DNA from: Sphingobium yanoikuyae
Lineage (GTDB): Bacteria; Pseudomonadota; Alphaproteobacteria; Sphingomonadales; Sphingomonadaceae
Reading direction: 5' to 3'
Length of the DNA stretch: 64,000 nucleotides
Assembly: GCF_034424525.1 (NCBI RefSeq)
Contig: NZ_CP139979.1
Coordinates: forward strand, 1,879,501 to 1,943,500
The position numbers were made by a program, and so were the translations under genes. Positions 51,769 to 60,409 of this stretch are shown here, in pieces (position 1 is the first letter of the stretch; every line of letters begins with the position of its first letter). The notes beneath the pieces are model-generated. The model worked only from the letters and a program-made list of their open reading frames with translations. It ran no database searches and had not been told where the DNA came from.

Positions 51769-52239
51769 TTATCGCTGCAACTTTGCCATCGCTTCCACTT
51801 CGATGGTTGTAAGCTCGTCGATTGTCAGGTCGAGCGCAGAGCGCTGCGTCTTCAAGTCGACCAACCTTTCCCGGATGCGGGCAATCAATCGCTCCATTTG
51901 CTCCTTATGCTCGGGATCGGCATCGTAGAGATCGAGAAACTCCTTGATTTCCTTGATGGAGAAGCCAAGGCGTTTGCCGCGCAAAATCAGCTGTATGCGT
52001 CCGATCTCACGCCTGGAATATGCCCGGGTGCTGCCTACCCGTTGAGGGGCGATGAGCCCCTCCTTTTCGTAGAAGCGTAGCGTGCGAAGTGTCAGTCCGA
52101 GTTCCTGAGCGACATCCTGGATGCCGTACACTTGTAAATCCGCATCCTTTGCGCGGGTTCTCCCCTTGTGCGTGGGGTTGTCGCGACCCGCGTCCTTAAG
52201 CGTTTCATCGTCCTCGGCGAGGTGGAGCGAGTTCCCCAT
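51769..52239 (-). CDS. MerR-family regulator of the fatty-acid cluster
   Basis: About 156 residues from ATG 52239, which has AGGGAG nine bases upstream. The HTH (YGIQDVAQELGLTLRTLRFYEKEGLIAPQRVGSTRAYSRREIGRIQLILRGKRLGFSIKEI) is of the MerR type, followed by a long coiled-coil helix without the cysteines of metal sensors. Its place beside fadD and fadL suggests a LiuR-like regulator of acyl-CoA metabolism. It may act at the 19-bp-spacer promoters at 56811 and perhaps 55828. Confidence 0.82.
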   Translation of the reverse strand: MGNSLHLAEDDETLKDAGRDNPTHKGRTRAKDADLQVYGIQDVAQELGLTLRTLRFYEKEGLIAPQRVGSTRAYSRREIGRIQLILRGKRLGFSIKEIKEFLDLYDADPEHKEQMERLIARIRERLVDLKTQRSALDLTIDELTTIEVEAMAKLQR

Positions 52240-52320
52240 GCCATCCACTCCCTGTCCTCCAATCACGGCTACCCTACCACTCAAGCGCATAAGCTTTGTA
52301 GCTTGACAGGGGATAGAGGC

Positions 52321-53982
52321 TCAGGCGAGCTTTTTGTTCTCCTCTTCGATCAAATCCTTCTTCGAAAGTTTGCCGATCAGCGTTTTGGGCAGGCTGTCCC
52401 GGAATTCGAAAGCCTTGGGTAACTCGATCTTGCTGAGGCGATCCTGCAAAAAAATCTTGAGTTCATCGACGGTCAGGTTCGATCCCTCGTGCAGCGCGAT
52501 GAACAACTTGGGAGATTGACCTCTGTAGGCGTCAGGAATCGCGATTGCGATCGCCTCCTTTACCGCCGGGTGCTGATAGGCCGCATCCTCGATGATCCGG
52601 GGATATACATTATATCCGCCACAGAAGATGATGTCCTTGATGCGGTCGACGAGGAAGAGATAGCCATCCTCATCAAAATAGCCGATATCGCCGGTTCGTA
52701 GCGCGCCATCGACGAAGACAGCACTGGTTTCTGCAGGGCGCTGCCAATAGCCCTTCATCACCTGAGGGCCGCGGGCGCACACTTCTCCGCGTTCTCCCTG
52801 GGGAAGAACCCGCGAGGGATTCTCCGGATCTCGGATCTCGATGATGGTGCCGGGGAAACTTGGGCCGCAGCTATTGTCCTTCACCGTCCCGAACAACGGG
52901 TTGCAGGCGATGATCGGGGCGGTTTCGGAGAGCCCATATCCTTCCACGACCCTGGCACGCGTGCGTGCCTCGAACTCCTCGCGTACCTCGAGCGGGAGCG
53001 GTGCGCCGCCGGATATACAGGCGCGCACGGCCGAGAGATCGGGTATCTCGTCGTCCGGAAGCGCGTTCAGGGCAACATAGATCGTAGGCACGCCGAAGAA
53101 CTGTGTCGGCGGCTTGCGCTTCATCGTGTTGAGAACCTGCTTCATCTCAAACCGTGGCAGCAGGACGATTTCGGCGCCGATTTCGACTGAGAAGTTGAGC
53201 ACCGTCGTGAGTGCGAAGACGTGAAACATGGGCAGGACGCCGAGAGTTCTCTCCTGCTGCGGGCGAAGTCCTCCCACATGCACCACCATCTGGGCGCTGT
53301 TCGCCGTGAGGTTGGCGTGGGTCAGCATTGCGCCTTTGGGCACGCCGGTTGTGCCTCCGGTATATTGAAGGACCGCGACATCATCAGGGTGACGTTCTAC
53401 CGCGTCAGGTTCGGCATCATGGGCGAGAAGCGCCTTGAGCCGGACATGAAGGCCTTCGTCGAGTATCCGCGCGTGGTCTTTTCGCTTGAATAGCGCAAAG
53501 CCCAGGCCTTGCAGCCAGGGCAGCATATCCCTCATGCCGCACAACACGATCTTGTCCAGCCCGGCACGTGGCGCGACGGCTTGCACTTTCTCGTGGATTA
53601 TCCGGACGTCCGGTACCGCCATCATGCGCGTTCCCGAGTCCCGGATCTGATGCTCCAGTTCGCGCTCCGTGTAGAGCGGGTTGAAGTTGACCACGATCGC
53701 ACCCACGCGCAGCGCCGCGAAGTACAATATCGCGAAATAGGGGCAGTTCGGCAGGCACAGGCCGAACCGATCGCCCTTGCGCAGCCCCTGATCCTGCAAT
53801 CCACGTGCTGCACGGCGAACGAGTTGCCCCACCTGCGCATAAGTCCAGGTTCGCCCGAGAAAGTCGATGGCGACGCGTTCGGGATAAAGGTTCAACGCAT
53901 TGTCGAGGAGGTCGGTCAGGAGCCGTGGCGGAATTGCCGGTTCCGGTATCGACGGGAAGGCGCTGATGGCGGGCTGGGGCAT
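52321..53982 (-). CDS. fadD: Long-chain fatty-acid-CoA ligase
   Basis: 553 residues of the ANL adenylating family. The phosphate loop is YTGGTTGVPKGAML; other core motifs are GYGLSETAPI, TGDIGYFDEDGYLFLVDRIKD and the catalytic Lys region IGKLSKKDL. It activates fatty acids to acyl-CoA at the membrane. ATG 53982 (MPQPAIS) is preferred, with GGAG seven bases upstream; an ATG 15 bases earlier overlaps the fadL stop. It is co-directional with fadL. Confidence 0.92.
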   Translation of the reverse strand: MPQPAISAFPSIPEPAIPPRLLTDLLDNALNLYPERVAIDFLGRTWTYAQVGQLVRRAARGLQDQGLRKGDRFGLCLPNCPYFAILYFAALRVGAIVVNFNPLYTERELEHQIRDSGTRMMAVPDVRIIHEKVQAVAPRAGLDKIVLCGMRDMLPWLQGLGFALFKRKDHARILDEGLHVRLKALLAHDAEPDAVERHPDDVAVLQYTGGTTGVPKGAMLTHANLTANSAQMVVHVGGLRPQQERTLGVLPMFHVFALTTVLNFSVEIGAEIVLLPRFEMKQVLNTMKRKPPTQFFGVPTIYVALNALPDDEIPDLSAVRACISGGAPLPLEVREEFEARTRARVVEGYGLSETAPIIACNPLFGTVKDNSCGPSFPGTIIEIRDPENPSRVLPQGERGEVCARGPQVMKGYWQRPAETSAVFVDGALRTGDIGYFDEDGYLFLVDRIKDIIFCGGYNVYPRIIEDAAYQHPAVKEAIAIAIPDAYRGQSPKLFIALHEGSNLTVDELKIFLQDRLSKIELPKAFEFRDSLPKTLIGKLSKKDLIEEENKKLA

Positions 53983-53996
53983 GGCGATCTCCAGCA

Positions 53997-55304
53997 TCAG
54001 AAGTGGAAACGTCCGCCGAGCGACAGCACGACGGCGTGCGCGTCCTCGAGCTTGCCGTCCATCAGGATCGGCGTCTGCACGGCCGTGCCGGCATAGGCCG
54101 CTGTCGTGCGATCAATAGTCGTATCCTTGAACGTGATATACGCTGCGCCCGCATCGAGCGTGAACCGGGAAGACACGGCATAGCTTGTGCCGGCAGCGAA
54201 ATTCCACCGGTTGCTGTCGGGCACTCGAGCGTCCCGATTGCCGTTGCGCGTCGGGGTCTGGGCGTGTTGAACGCCGGCACGAACGGTCCAGGCCGGTGTG
54301 ACCGCATAATCGATGCCGCCTGCGAAGCTCCAAGTGTCCCGGTAATTTTCCGGGATTGAAACGTTGAGCGGCGCGCCGAGCCGGATAGCGTCGAATTTCG
54401 ACCAACCCATGCGGGTCACCTGACCGTTGAGGGTGACCTTGGGCGACACCGCCACGCGCGCTCCGAAGATCGCCTGCCAGGGGGTCTCGAACGTGGCGTT
54501 TGCATTCACTACGCTGTTTTGCCCGGCGAGCGGACCAAGAAGACCGGTCGTCGTCACCGAACCATCGAGATTATGCTTCACGCTCGACTTGTAGCTGGCG
54601 CCCAGTTGCACGGGGCCGGCGCGATATTGCAGCCCGGCCGACCAGCCCAGATCCCAACCATTGCCTTTCAGCTCCTGGTGGCCGTCGGCGAGAAGAGGCG
54701 ATAGGTTCGGCAGATAGTTGGACAATGATGCGTCTGCATATTCGATATTGAGCGCGGCGCCGATGCTGAGATTTGGCGTAACGAGGTAGGCGATCGATGG
54801 CTGGATGTCGTATGTTCGCAGCTTGGTCTTGTCGGCGCTATACCGTGCCCAGCTGTCGGCATCATAATTGGTTGTGAAGCTATAAGGGGAGGCGACGGTC
54901 AGCCCCAAAGCGAGCCGTGATGTCAGGCCGACGGCTATCGCGCCGGAGGGTAGTACGCCATTATTGATCGGATCACGAGAGCGTTGGCTCCCGCCTACAG
55001 CCGCAGCCGACTGCCCGGGACGGACAATGAGCGTGTTGACATTGTCAACCGACCCTTTGGGAAGGATTACGCTTACGGCCTGGTGGGCATCGACTCCTTC
55101 CATGCCTGCGATCGCAGCCGGATTCCACCAGAGGGACTGTACGCCCTGGTCGGCGACCTCGCCCGAAAAGGCTCGTCCGGCACCTCTGGACGATTGTTCC
55201 TGAAGGTAAAAGGCCTGCGCGCTCGCGGCTTGCGGCGCGAGCAATCCAGCCGCCACGGCCGATGTTGCGATCCCAACTTTCCAATTTTTGCCTGCCACGC
55301 CCAT
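53997..55304 (-). CDS. fadL: FadL/OmpP1-type outer-membrane fatty-acid transporter
   Basis: 435 residues from ATG 55304. A signal peptide (KVGIATSAVAAGLLAPQAASAQ) is followed by the FadL N-terminal hatch signature AFYLQEQSSRGAGRAFSGEVA and SLWWNPAAIAGM, then a long beta-barrel ending GGRFHF. It brings hydrophobic substrates across the outer membrane to the FadD enzyme encoded next to it. The upstream extension to 55370 overlaps the preceding gene and lacks signal-peptide features. Confidence 0.92.
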   Translation of the reverse strand: MGVAGKNWKVGIATSAVAAGLLAPQAASAQAFYLQEQSSRGAGRAFSGEVADQGVQSLWWNPAAIAGMEGVDAHQAVSVILPKGSVDNVNTLIVRPGQSAAAVGGSQRSRDPINNGVLPSGAIAVGLTSRLALGLTVASPYSFTTNYDADSWARYSADKTKLRTYDIQPSIAYLVTPNLSIGAALNIEYADASLSNYLPNLSPLLADGHQELKGNGWDLGWSAGLQYRAGPVQLGASYKSSVKHNLDGSVTTTGLLGPLAGQNSVVNANATFETPWQAIFGARVAVSPKVTLNGQVTRMGWSKFDAIRLGAPLNVSIPENYRDTWSFAGGIDYAVTPAWTVRAGVQHAQTPTRNGNRDARVPDSNRWNFAAGTSYAVSSRFTLDAGAAYITFKDTTIDRTTAAYAGTAVQTPILMDGKLEDAHAVVLSLGGRFHF

Positions 55305-55336
55305 CTCCCCTTTCGTGATTGTCAAATTCCTCGTGC

Positions 55337-55741
55337 TTATCGGAGGCGCGTCCATGTCTGCGTCTTGCACAGGGGCCAGACGATGCAGCCCTTGAGGCGC
55401 AAATGATCCCGATCGGCTAACGTGACCGTCGCGCTGTATGTACCGCCATCCTCAGCGTTGTAGATGGAACCACCCGACCAACTGCCCGACTTCCACGTAA
55501 AACCCTGCAGCATCTGCAATCCACGAAGCTTACGACCGCGCAACGCAGCGGTCTTGTTCTTTTCGTCACGTAGTTCGGGGTTGGCTTTGATCCCGTCGGA
55601 ACTGATCAAGGCACCGCAGATCGATTGCCCGCAGCGGGTGATTTCCACGACGCCATGATGGCTCTCGGTTTGCCAGCGACCGACAACGGTGTCGGCGGGC
55701 AATGCAGTGCTCGAAGCCAGTAGTGTCAGAATGATCGACAT
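55337..55741 (-). CDS. DUF2147-family exported protein
   Basis: 134 residues. A short hydrophobic leader (MSIILTLLASSTALPA) is followed by the DUF2147 pattern VVGRWQTESHHGVVEITRCGQSICGALISSD, LRGLQMLQGFTWKSGSWSGGSIYNAEDGGTYSATVTLAD and LRLKGCIVWPLCKTQTWTR. The four cysteines may pair in the periplasm. It starts the minus-strand run DUF2147-fadL-fadD. Its function is unknown. Confidence 0.85.
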   Translation of the reverse strand: MSIILTLLASSTALPADTVVGRWQTESHHGVVEITRCGQSICGALISSDGIKANPELRDEKNKTAALRGRKLRGLQMLQGFTWKSGSWSGGSIYNAEDGGTYSATVTLADRDHLRLKGCIVWPLCKTQTWTRLR

Positions 55742-55827
55742 CGTTCCTCTCCGCGCGCCTTCAGGCGACCGTCTGTTTCACGTCTGGAGCCAATATGCGG
55801 CGAATCAGCGTCCCATAACCATCTCGA

Positions 55828-55845
55828 TGACGTATAGGTAAGTCA
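55828..55845. promoter_or_regulatory. Imperfect dyad upstream of DUF2147-fadL-fadD
   Basis: TGACGTATAGGTAAGTCA shares the TGAC/GTCA outer arms with the dyad at 56812. On the minus strand it provides a TTGACT that could serve as -35 for the fadL unit. The resemblance is partial. Confidence 0.4.
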
Positions 55846-55952
55846 ATAGCTCAATGCGTCATCAAAATGCCTATTAGGTTGTGTGCGAATTGGAGGGGTC
55901 AGGCGCTGCTGGCCCCGTCGTCAGGGTTCGGGCGTGTTCGTGTGTGACGCCG

Positions 55953-56597
55953 TCAAGCTATTGATCTGTGCGTGCCTTCAAGCAAGGAAAGATTGCGATA
56001 ATTGCCCAGTTCCTGAATGCGCTGGATGGAACGCGACACTTCGCCGTCAGCCGCCCCGTTCGCGGCAACGACCAGGCGCCCGTAGCCGCCGGCGTGAATG
56101 CGAAAGTCGCTCCAGATCCGGACGCTATCCCCGATGATGCAGGAGACGAGATGGCCCGGATGGAAGTCGGCCCGATCGACAACCGGCTCGGCGTAGCTAT
56201 CGTTCGCCACAACGACGATGTGGGTTGCGCGGATGACCAGGCCCGGCAGCGTTTCCATCCACTGCAAGGTATCACTGAAGGGGCCGACGTCGGGAGCAGA
56301 CCAGAACTGCGCGTCCGCGCTGACCGAGGTTGACGTTAGCGTCGTGGTGACCGCTTCACTGTGCCTTTCCCAGGCCAGCCGCCCGTTGGCGGACCACTCC
56401 GTTTCCAGGTGGCGCAGGTTGCGATCGAGTCCAGAGGCACATCGCTGCTCCAGGATCAGCCATTCCTTCTCCCGGTCATTCTCATCGACCAGGCGAACCG
56501 TCTGAAATGCCATGGCGGGCAATTCGAGTGCAGGAAAACGGCGCAGATGCATTTCGCCGACGATCTGACGCCGGAGGGGATGCTCAGAAAATCGCAT
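55953..56597 (-). pseudogene. DUF3422 protein, N-terminal half only
   Basis: 214 residues. The pattern matches the N-terminal half of DUF3422 membrane-anchored proteins (EHPLRRQIVGEMHLRRFPAL; RLAWERHSEAVTTTL; SVRIWSDFRIHAGGYGRLVV; SRSIQRIQELGNYRNLSLL). Full members are about twice as long and end with a membrane segment. Here the frame stops soon after NLSLLEG, so the second half is lost at about 55975. The border lies 200 bases from the DUF2147 gene. Confidence 0.72.
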
Positions 56598-56810
56598 GTG
56601 TGCGCCTTCGAAAACAGGTGCAGTGGCGCTTGGGGAGAGGCGCAGCCGTCGATAAGACGGGCGCGAGCATCATCGCCGGGATGAGAGTGCGCGGTTTTTC
56701 ACTGGCGAGCATCCGTACGTTCCTCGGCCAAGACCTCCGATATCAAGCCTCCCGGGAACCGGTGCATGACGATTCCCTCGACGGCGTGAGAAGAGTGCCA
56801 AAGATTTTAG

Positions 56811-56841
56811 TTGACGTAAACGTCATTTCACGCACCATTAG
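56811..56841 (+). promoter_or_regulatory. MerR-type promoter with perfect dyad before the beta-oxidation operon
   Basis: TTGACG (56811-56816) and CATTAG (56836-56841) are 19 bases apart, the spacer length used by MerR activators. TGACGTAAACGTCA at 56812-56825 is a perfect dyad, similar to ACGT-centred sites described for LiuR regulators. It sits 38 bases before the preferred thiolase start. Confidence 0.7.
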
Positions 56842-56879
56842 GTAATCAGATGTCCGATTCCCTGGAGAGGCTATCATCG

Positions 56880-58016
56880 ATGCGTAATGTGGTTGTTGCG
56901 GGCTATGCCCGGTCCCCCTTTCACCTGGCAGGCAAGGGCGCGCTGGCGCGCGTCCGCCCTGACGATCTGGCCGCTCAGGTCATTCGCGGACTGATTCAGC
57001 AGACCGGCGTGAAGGCCGAAGATATCGAGGATATCGTGCTGGGCTGCGCTTTTCCTGAAGGCGAGCAGGGCTTCAACATCGCGCGCCTTATCGGTCTTCT
57101 CGCCGACCTGCCGCTCTCTGTCGGCGGCATGACCGTTAATCGCTTCTGCGGATCGTCGATGAGCTCGGTCCACATCGCTGCGGGCCAGATTCAGCTTGGC
57201 GCCGGCGAGGCCTTCATCTGCGCGGGCGTGGAGTCGATGAGCCGCGTGCCGATGATGGGGTTCAATCCGCTGCCGAACCCCGAGCTCGCGAAGAAGAGCG
57301 CCGCCTATATGGGCATGGGCGACACGGCGGAGAATGTCGCGACCAAATATCAGATCACCCGTGCCCAGCAGGAAGCCTTTGCGGTCGCCAGTCAGGACAA
57401 GGCGGCCGCGGCTATCGCGGCCGGCAAGCTCGAGGCCGAGATCGTGCCGATCACGACCAAGGCGGGCGTGGTCGACAAGGATGGCACGCCGCGTGCCGGC
57501 ACGACGACGGAAACCCTCGCCGGGCTGAAGCCGGCCTTCAGCCAGGACGGCACGGTAACGGCGGGAACGTCCTCGCCGCTGACCGATGGCGCAAGCGCAA
57601 TCCTGGTCACGAGCGAGGATTATGCGCGCGCGCATGGACTGCCGATCCTTGCCCGCATCAAGTCGGTTGCTGTCTCTGGCTGCCAGCCGGAGATCATGGG
57701 CATCGGACCGGTCGAGGCCTCGCGCAAGGCGCTGCAGCGGGCGGGGCTCAGTGTGGACCAGCTTGACGTTGTCGAGCTCAACGAAGCCTTTGCGAGCCAG
57801 TCACTGGCCTGCATCAGCGACCTGGGGCTTGACCAGTCGAAGGTCAATCTGGACGGCGGCGCCATCGCGATAGGCCACCCTCTGGGGGCGACCGGTGCGC
57901 GGATCGTGGGCAAGGCCGCGGCTCTGCTGAAGCGCGAAGGCGGCAGCTATGCGCTTGCCACCCAGTGCATCGGCGGCGGTCAGGGCATCGCCACCGTGCT
58001 GGAGGCGGCGGAATGA
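56880..58016 (+). CDS. fadA: Acetyl-CoA C-acyltransferase (thiolase)
   Basis: 378 residues from ATG 56880, which has GGAGAGG nine bases upstream and the usual thiolase opening MRNVVVAGYARSPF; ATG 56850 would be almost leaderless. Catalytic residues: Cys in NRFCGSSMSS (residue 90), His in AIGHPLGATGARI and Cys in TQCIGGGQG. It cleaves 3-ketoacyl-CoA in the last step of beta-oxidation. First gene of the operon; it ends overlapping fadB. Confidence 0.94.
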   Translation: MRNVVVAGYARSPFHLAGKGALARVRPDDLAAQVIRGLIQQTGVKAEDIEDIVLGCAFPEGEQGFNIARLIGLLADLPLSVGGMTVNRFCGSSMSSVHIAAGQIQLGAGEAFICAGVESMSRVPMMGFNPLPNPELAKKSAAYMGMGDTAENVATKYQITRAQQEAFAVASQDKAAAAIAAGKLEAEIVPITTKAGVVDKDGTPRAGTTTETLAGLKPAFSQDGTVTAGTSSPLTDGASAILVTSEDYARAHGLPILARIKSVAVSGCQPEIMGIGPVEASRKALQRAGLSVDQLDVVELNEAFASQSLACISDLGLDQSKVNLDGGAIAIGHPLGATGARIVGKAAALLKREGGSYALATQCIGGGQGIATVLEAAE

Positions 58017-60364
58017 GCGAGCAGGCCATCAAGCCAGTCGGCGCCCCGCCGGAAACCATCAAAAAGGTCTGCGTGATCGGCGCAGGCGTCATGGGCGCCG
58101 GCATCGCAGCGCAGGTCGCCAATGCCGGCGTGCCGGTGCTGCTGCTCGATATCGTGCCCAAGGAGGGCGGCGATCGTGACGCCGTGGCGAAGGGTGCGGT
58201 CGCGAAGATGCTGAAGACCGATCCGGCGCCCTTCATGTCGAAGGCTGCGGCGAAGCTCGTTGAAACGGGCAATATCGACGACCATCTCGAGCGGGTGGCC
58301 GAATGCGACTGGATCGTCGAGGCGATCGTCGAACGGCTCGACATCAAGCAGGCGCTCTACGCCAAGCTCGAGCAGCTCAAGCGTCCGGGCACGGCGGTAT
58401 CGTCCAATACCTCGACGATTCCGCTTGGCCATCTGGTCGAGGGGCGGGACGATCAGTTCAAACAGGACTTCCTGATCACCCATTTCTTCAATCCGCCGCG
58501 CTACATGCGGCTCATCGAAATCGTGACCGGCCCCGACACTGATACGGCTGTGGCGAGGCGCGTCTCGGATTTCGTCGATCGAAAGCTCGGCAAGCGCATC
58601 GTGCCGGCGCGGGACACGCCGGGCTTCATCGCCAATCGCATCGGTACCTACTGGCTGGCCGTCGCGATCAATGCCGCGATGGACCAGGGGCTGACGGTGG
58701 AGGAAGCCGACCAGATCGGCGGAAAGCCGATGGGCGTGCCCAAGACCGGCATTTTCGGCCTTGTCGATCTCGTTGGCGTCGACCTCATGCCGCTGCTCAC
58801 GAAGAGCCTGTCCTCGACGCTGCCGGCAGGTGACGCCTATTTCGACACGGTGAGGCCGATGCCGCTCGTCGACAGGATGATCGCGGAAGGCTTTACCGGG
58901 CGGAAGGGCAAGGGCGGTTTCTACGCGTTCGACAAGGCGACGAAGACCAAGAAAGCGCTCGATCTCGCGACCGGCGAATATCGCGTATCGGTGAAGCCGG
59001 CTTCCTTGCCGGGCCGGGCCGAGAAGGACCTGGCAGCATTGGTTGCTGCGCCCGGCAAGGTCGGCGCCTATGCCTGGGAAATTCTCGGCAAGGTTCTTTC
59101 CTATGCCGCGAGTCTGGTCGGTGAAGCTGCGGACAACATCGTCGGCATCGATGACGCGATGAAGCTCGGCTACAACTGGAAGTTCGGGCCGTTCGAACTG
59201 ATCGATCGCCTCGGGCCGGGCAAGCTCGCCGAACGGCTGGCCGCCGAGGGGCGGGATGTTCCCGCGATCCTCAAGGTAGCCGGAGATCGGCCTTTCTACC
59301 GGGTGCAGGACGGCCGTCGGCAATATCTCGATGCCGCCGGCGACTATCATGATGTCGTGCGGCCCGAGGGCGTGCTGCTGCTGGAAGACATCAAGCTCCA
59401 TAGCCAGCCGATCCTCAAAAATGGTTCGGCGGCACTCTGGGATGTCGGCGACGGCGTTGCCTGCCTTGAGTTCACCGGCAAGATGAACGCGCTCGACGGC
59501 GATGTGATGAAGCTGATCGGTCAGGCGATCCCGGTCGTGCAGGACAAGTTCAAGGCGCTCGTCGTCTATAATGAGGGCAGCAATTTCTCCGCCGGCGCCA
59601 ATCTCGGTCTTGCTCTGTTCGCACTGAACATCGCGGCATGGGGCGAGATCGAAAAGCTCGTCGCGGGCGGGCAGCAGGCCTACAAGGCGCTCAAATATGC
59701 GCTGTTCCCGGTCGTGAGCGCTCCGGCCGGCATGGCATTGGGCGGCGGTTGCGAGATCCTGCTCAACAGTGATGCCGTGCAGGCCCATGCCGAAAGCTAT
59801 GTGGGTCTGGTCGAGTGCGGCGTGGGTCTGATCCCTGGCTGGGGCGGATGCGGTGAAATGATCGATCGCTGGCGCTCCAGTCCCGGCATGCCCAAGGGGC
59901 CGATGCCGGCCGTAGCCAAGGTCTTCGAGACGGTATCGACAGCCACTGTGGCAAAGTCGGCCGCCGAGGCGAAGGAGCATGGCTTCCTGCGTCCCTCGGA
60001 CGGCATTACGATGAACCGGGACCGTCTGCTGGCGGACGCCAAGGCGAAGGCACTGGAACTGGCCGACGGTTACAAACCGCCTGTGGCTCCGGAATTCCGC
60101 TTGCCTGGCGCGGGAGGCAAGTCCGCTCTTTCGATGGCTGTCGAAGGCTTCCAGGCCCGTGGCCTCGCCACATCTTACGATGGTGTCGTATCCGGCGCGC
60201 TCGCCGACGTCCTGACGGGCGGCGAGAAGGATCTCATCGACATCGTGACCGAAGAGGATCTGCTGGCGCTCGAGCGCAAGGCCTTCATGCAACTGGTGCG
60301 CGACCCGCGGACCCAGGCGCGCGTCGAGCAGATGCTCGTCACCGGCAAGCCGCTGCGTAACTGA
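58013..60364 (+). CDS. fadB: Fused 3-hydroxyacyl-CoA dehydrogenase/enoyl-CoA hydratase
   Basis: 783 residues. The NAD-binding dehydrogenase comes first (VCVIGAGVMGAGIAAQVANAG; SSNTSTIPLGHL; HFFNPPRYMRLIEIV; GFIANRIG), then the C-terminal dehydrogenase domain, and last a crotonase domain (ALVVYNEGSNFSAGANLGL; GMALGGGCEILL; GLVECGVGLIPGWGG). This order is the reverse of Escherichia coli FadB and is common in alphaproteobacteria. It carries out the second and third steps of beta-oxidation. It overlaps the thiolase stop by four bases. Confidence 0.94.
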   Translation: MSEQAIKPVGAPPETIKKVCVIGAGVMGAGIAAQVANAGVPVLLLDIVPKEGGDRDAVAKGAVAKMLKTDPAPFMSKAAAKLVETGNIDDHLERVAECDWIVEAIVERLDIKQALYAKLEQLKRPGTAVSSNTSTIPLGHLVEGRDDQFKQDFLITHFFNPPRYMRLIEIVTGPDTDTAVARRVSDFVDRKLGKRIVPARDTPGFIANRIGTYWLAVAINAAMDQGLTVEEADQIGGKPMGVPKTGIFGLVDLVGVDLMPLLTKSLSSTLPAGDAYFDTVRPMPLVDRMIAEGFTGRKGKGGFYAFDKATKTKKALDLATGEYRVSVKPASLPGRAEKDLAALVAAPGKVGAYAWEILGKVLSYAASLVGEAADNIVGIDDAMKLGYNWKFGPFELIDRLGPGKLAERLAAEGRDVPAILKVAGDRPFYRVQDGRRQYLDAAGDYHDVVRPEGVLLLEDIKLHSQPILKNGSAALWDVGDGVACLEFTGKMNALDGDVMKLIGQAIPVVQDKFKALVVYNEGSNFSAGANLGLALFALNIAAWGEIEKLVAGGQQAYKALKYALFPVVSAPAGMALGGGCEILLNSDAVQAHAESYVGLVECGVGLIPGWGGCGEMIDRWRSSPGMPKGPMPAVAKVFETVSTATVAKSAAEAKEHGFLRPSDGITMNRDRLLADAKAKALELADGYKPPVAPEFRLPGAGGKSALSMAVEGFQARGLATSYDGVVSGALADVLTGGEKDLIDIVTEEDLLALERKAFMQLVRDPRTQARVEQMLVTGKPLRN

Positions 60365-60409
60365 TTGGCGGCCGGCGGCCGGATGGCCGACCGGTCAGGA
60401 GATATAAAT

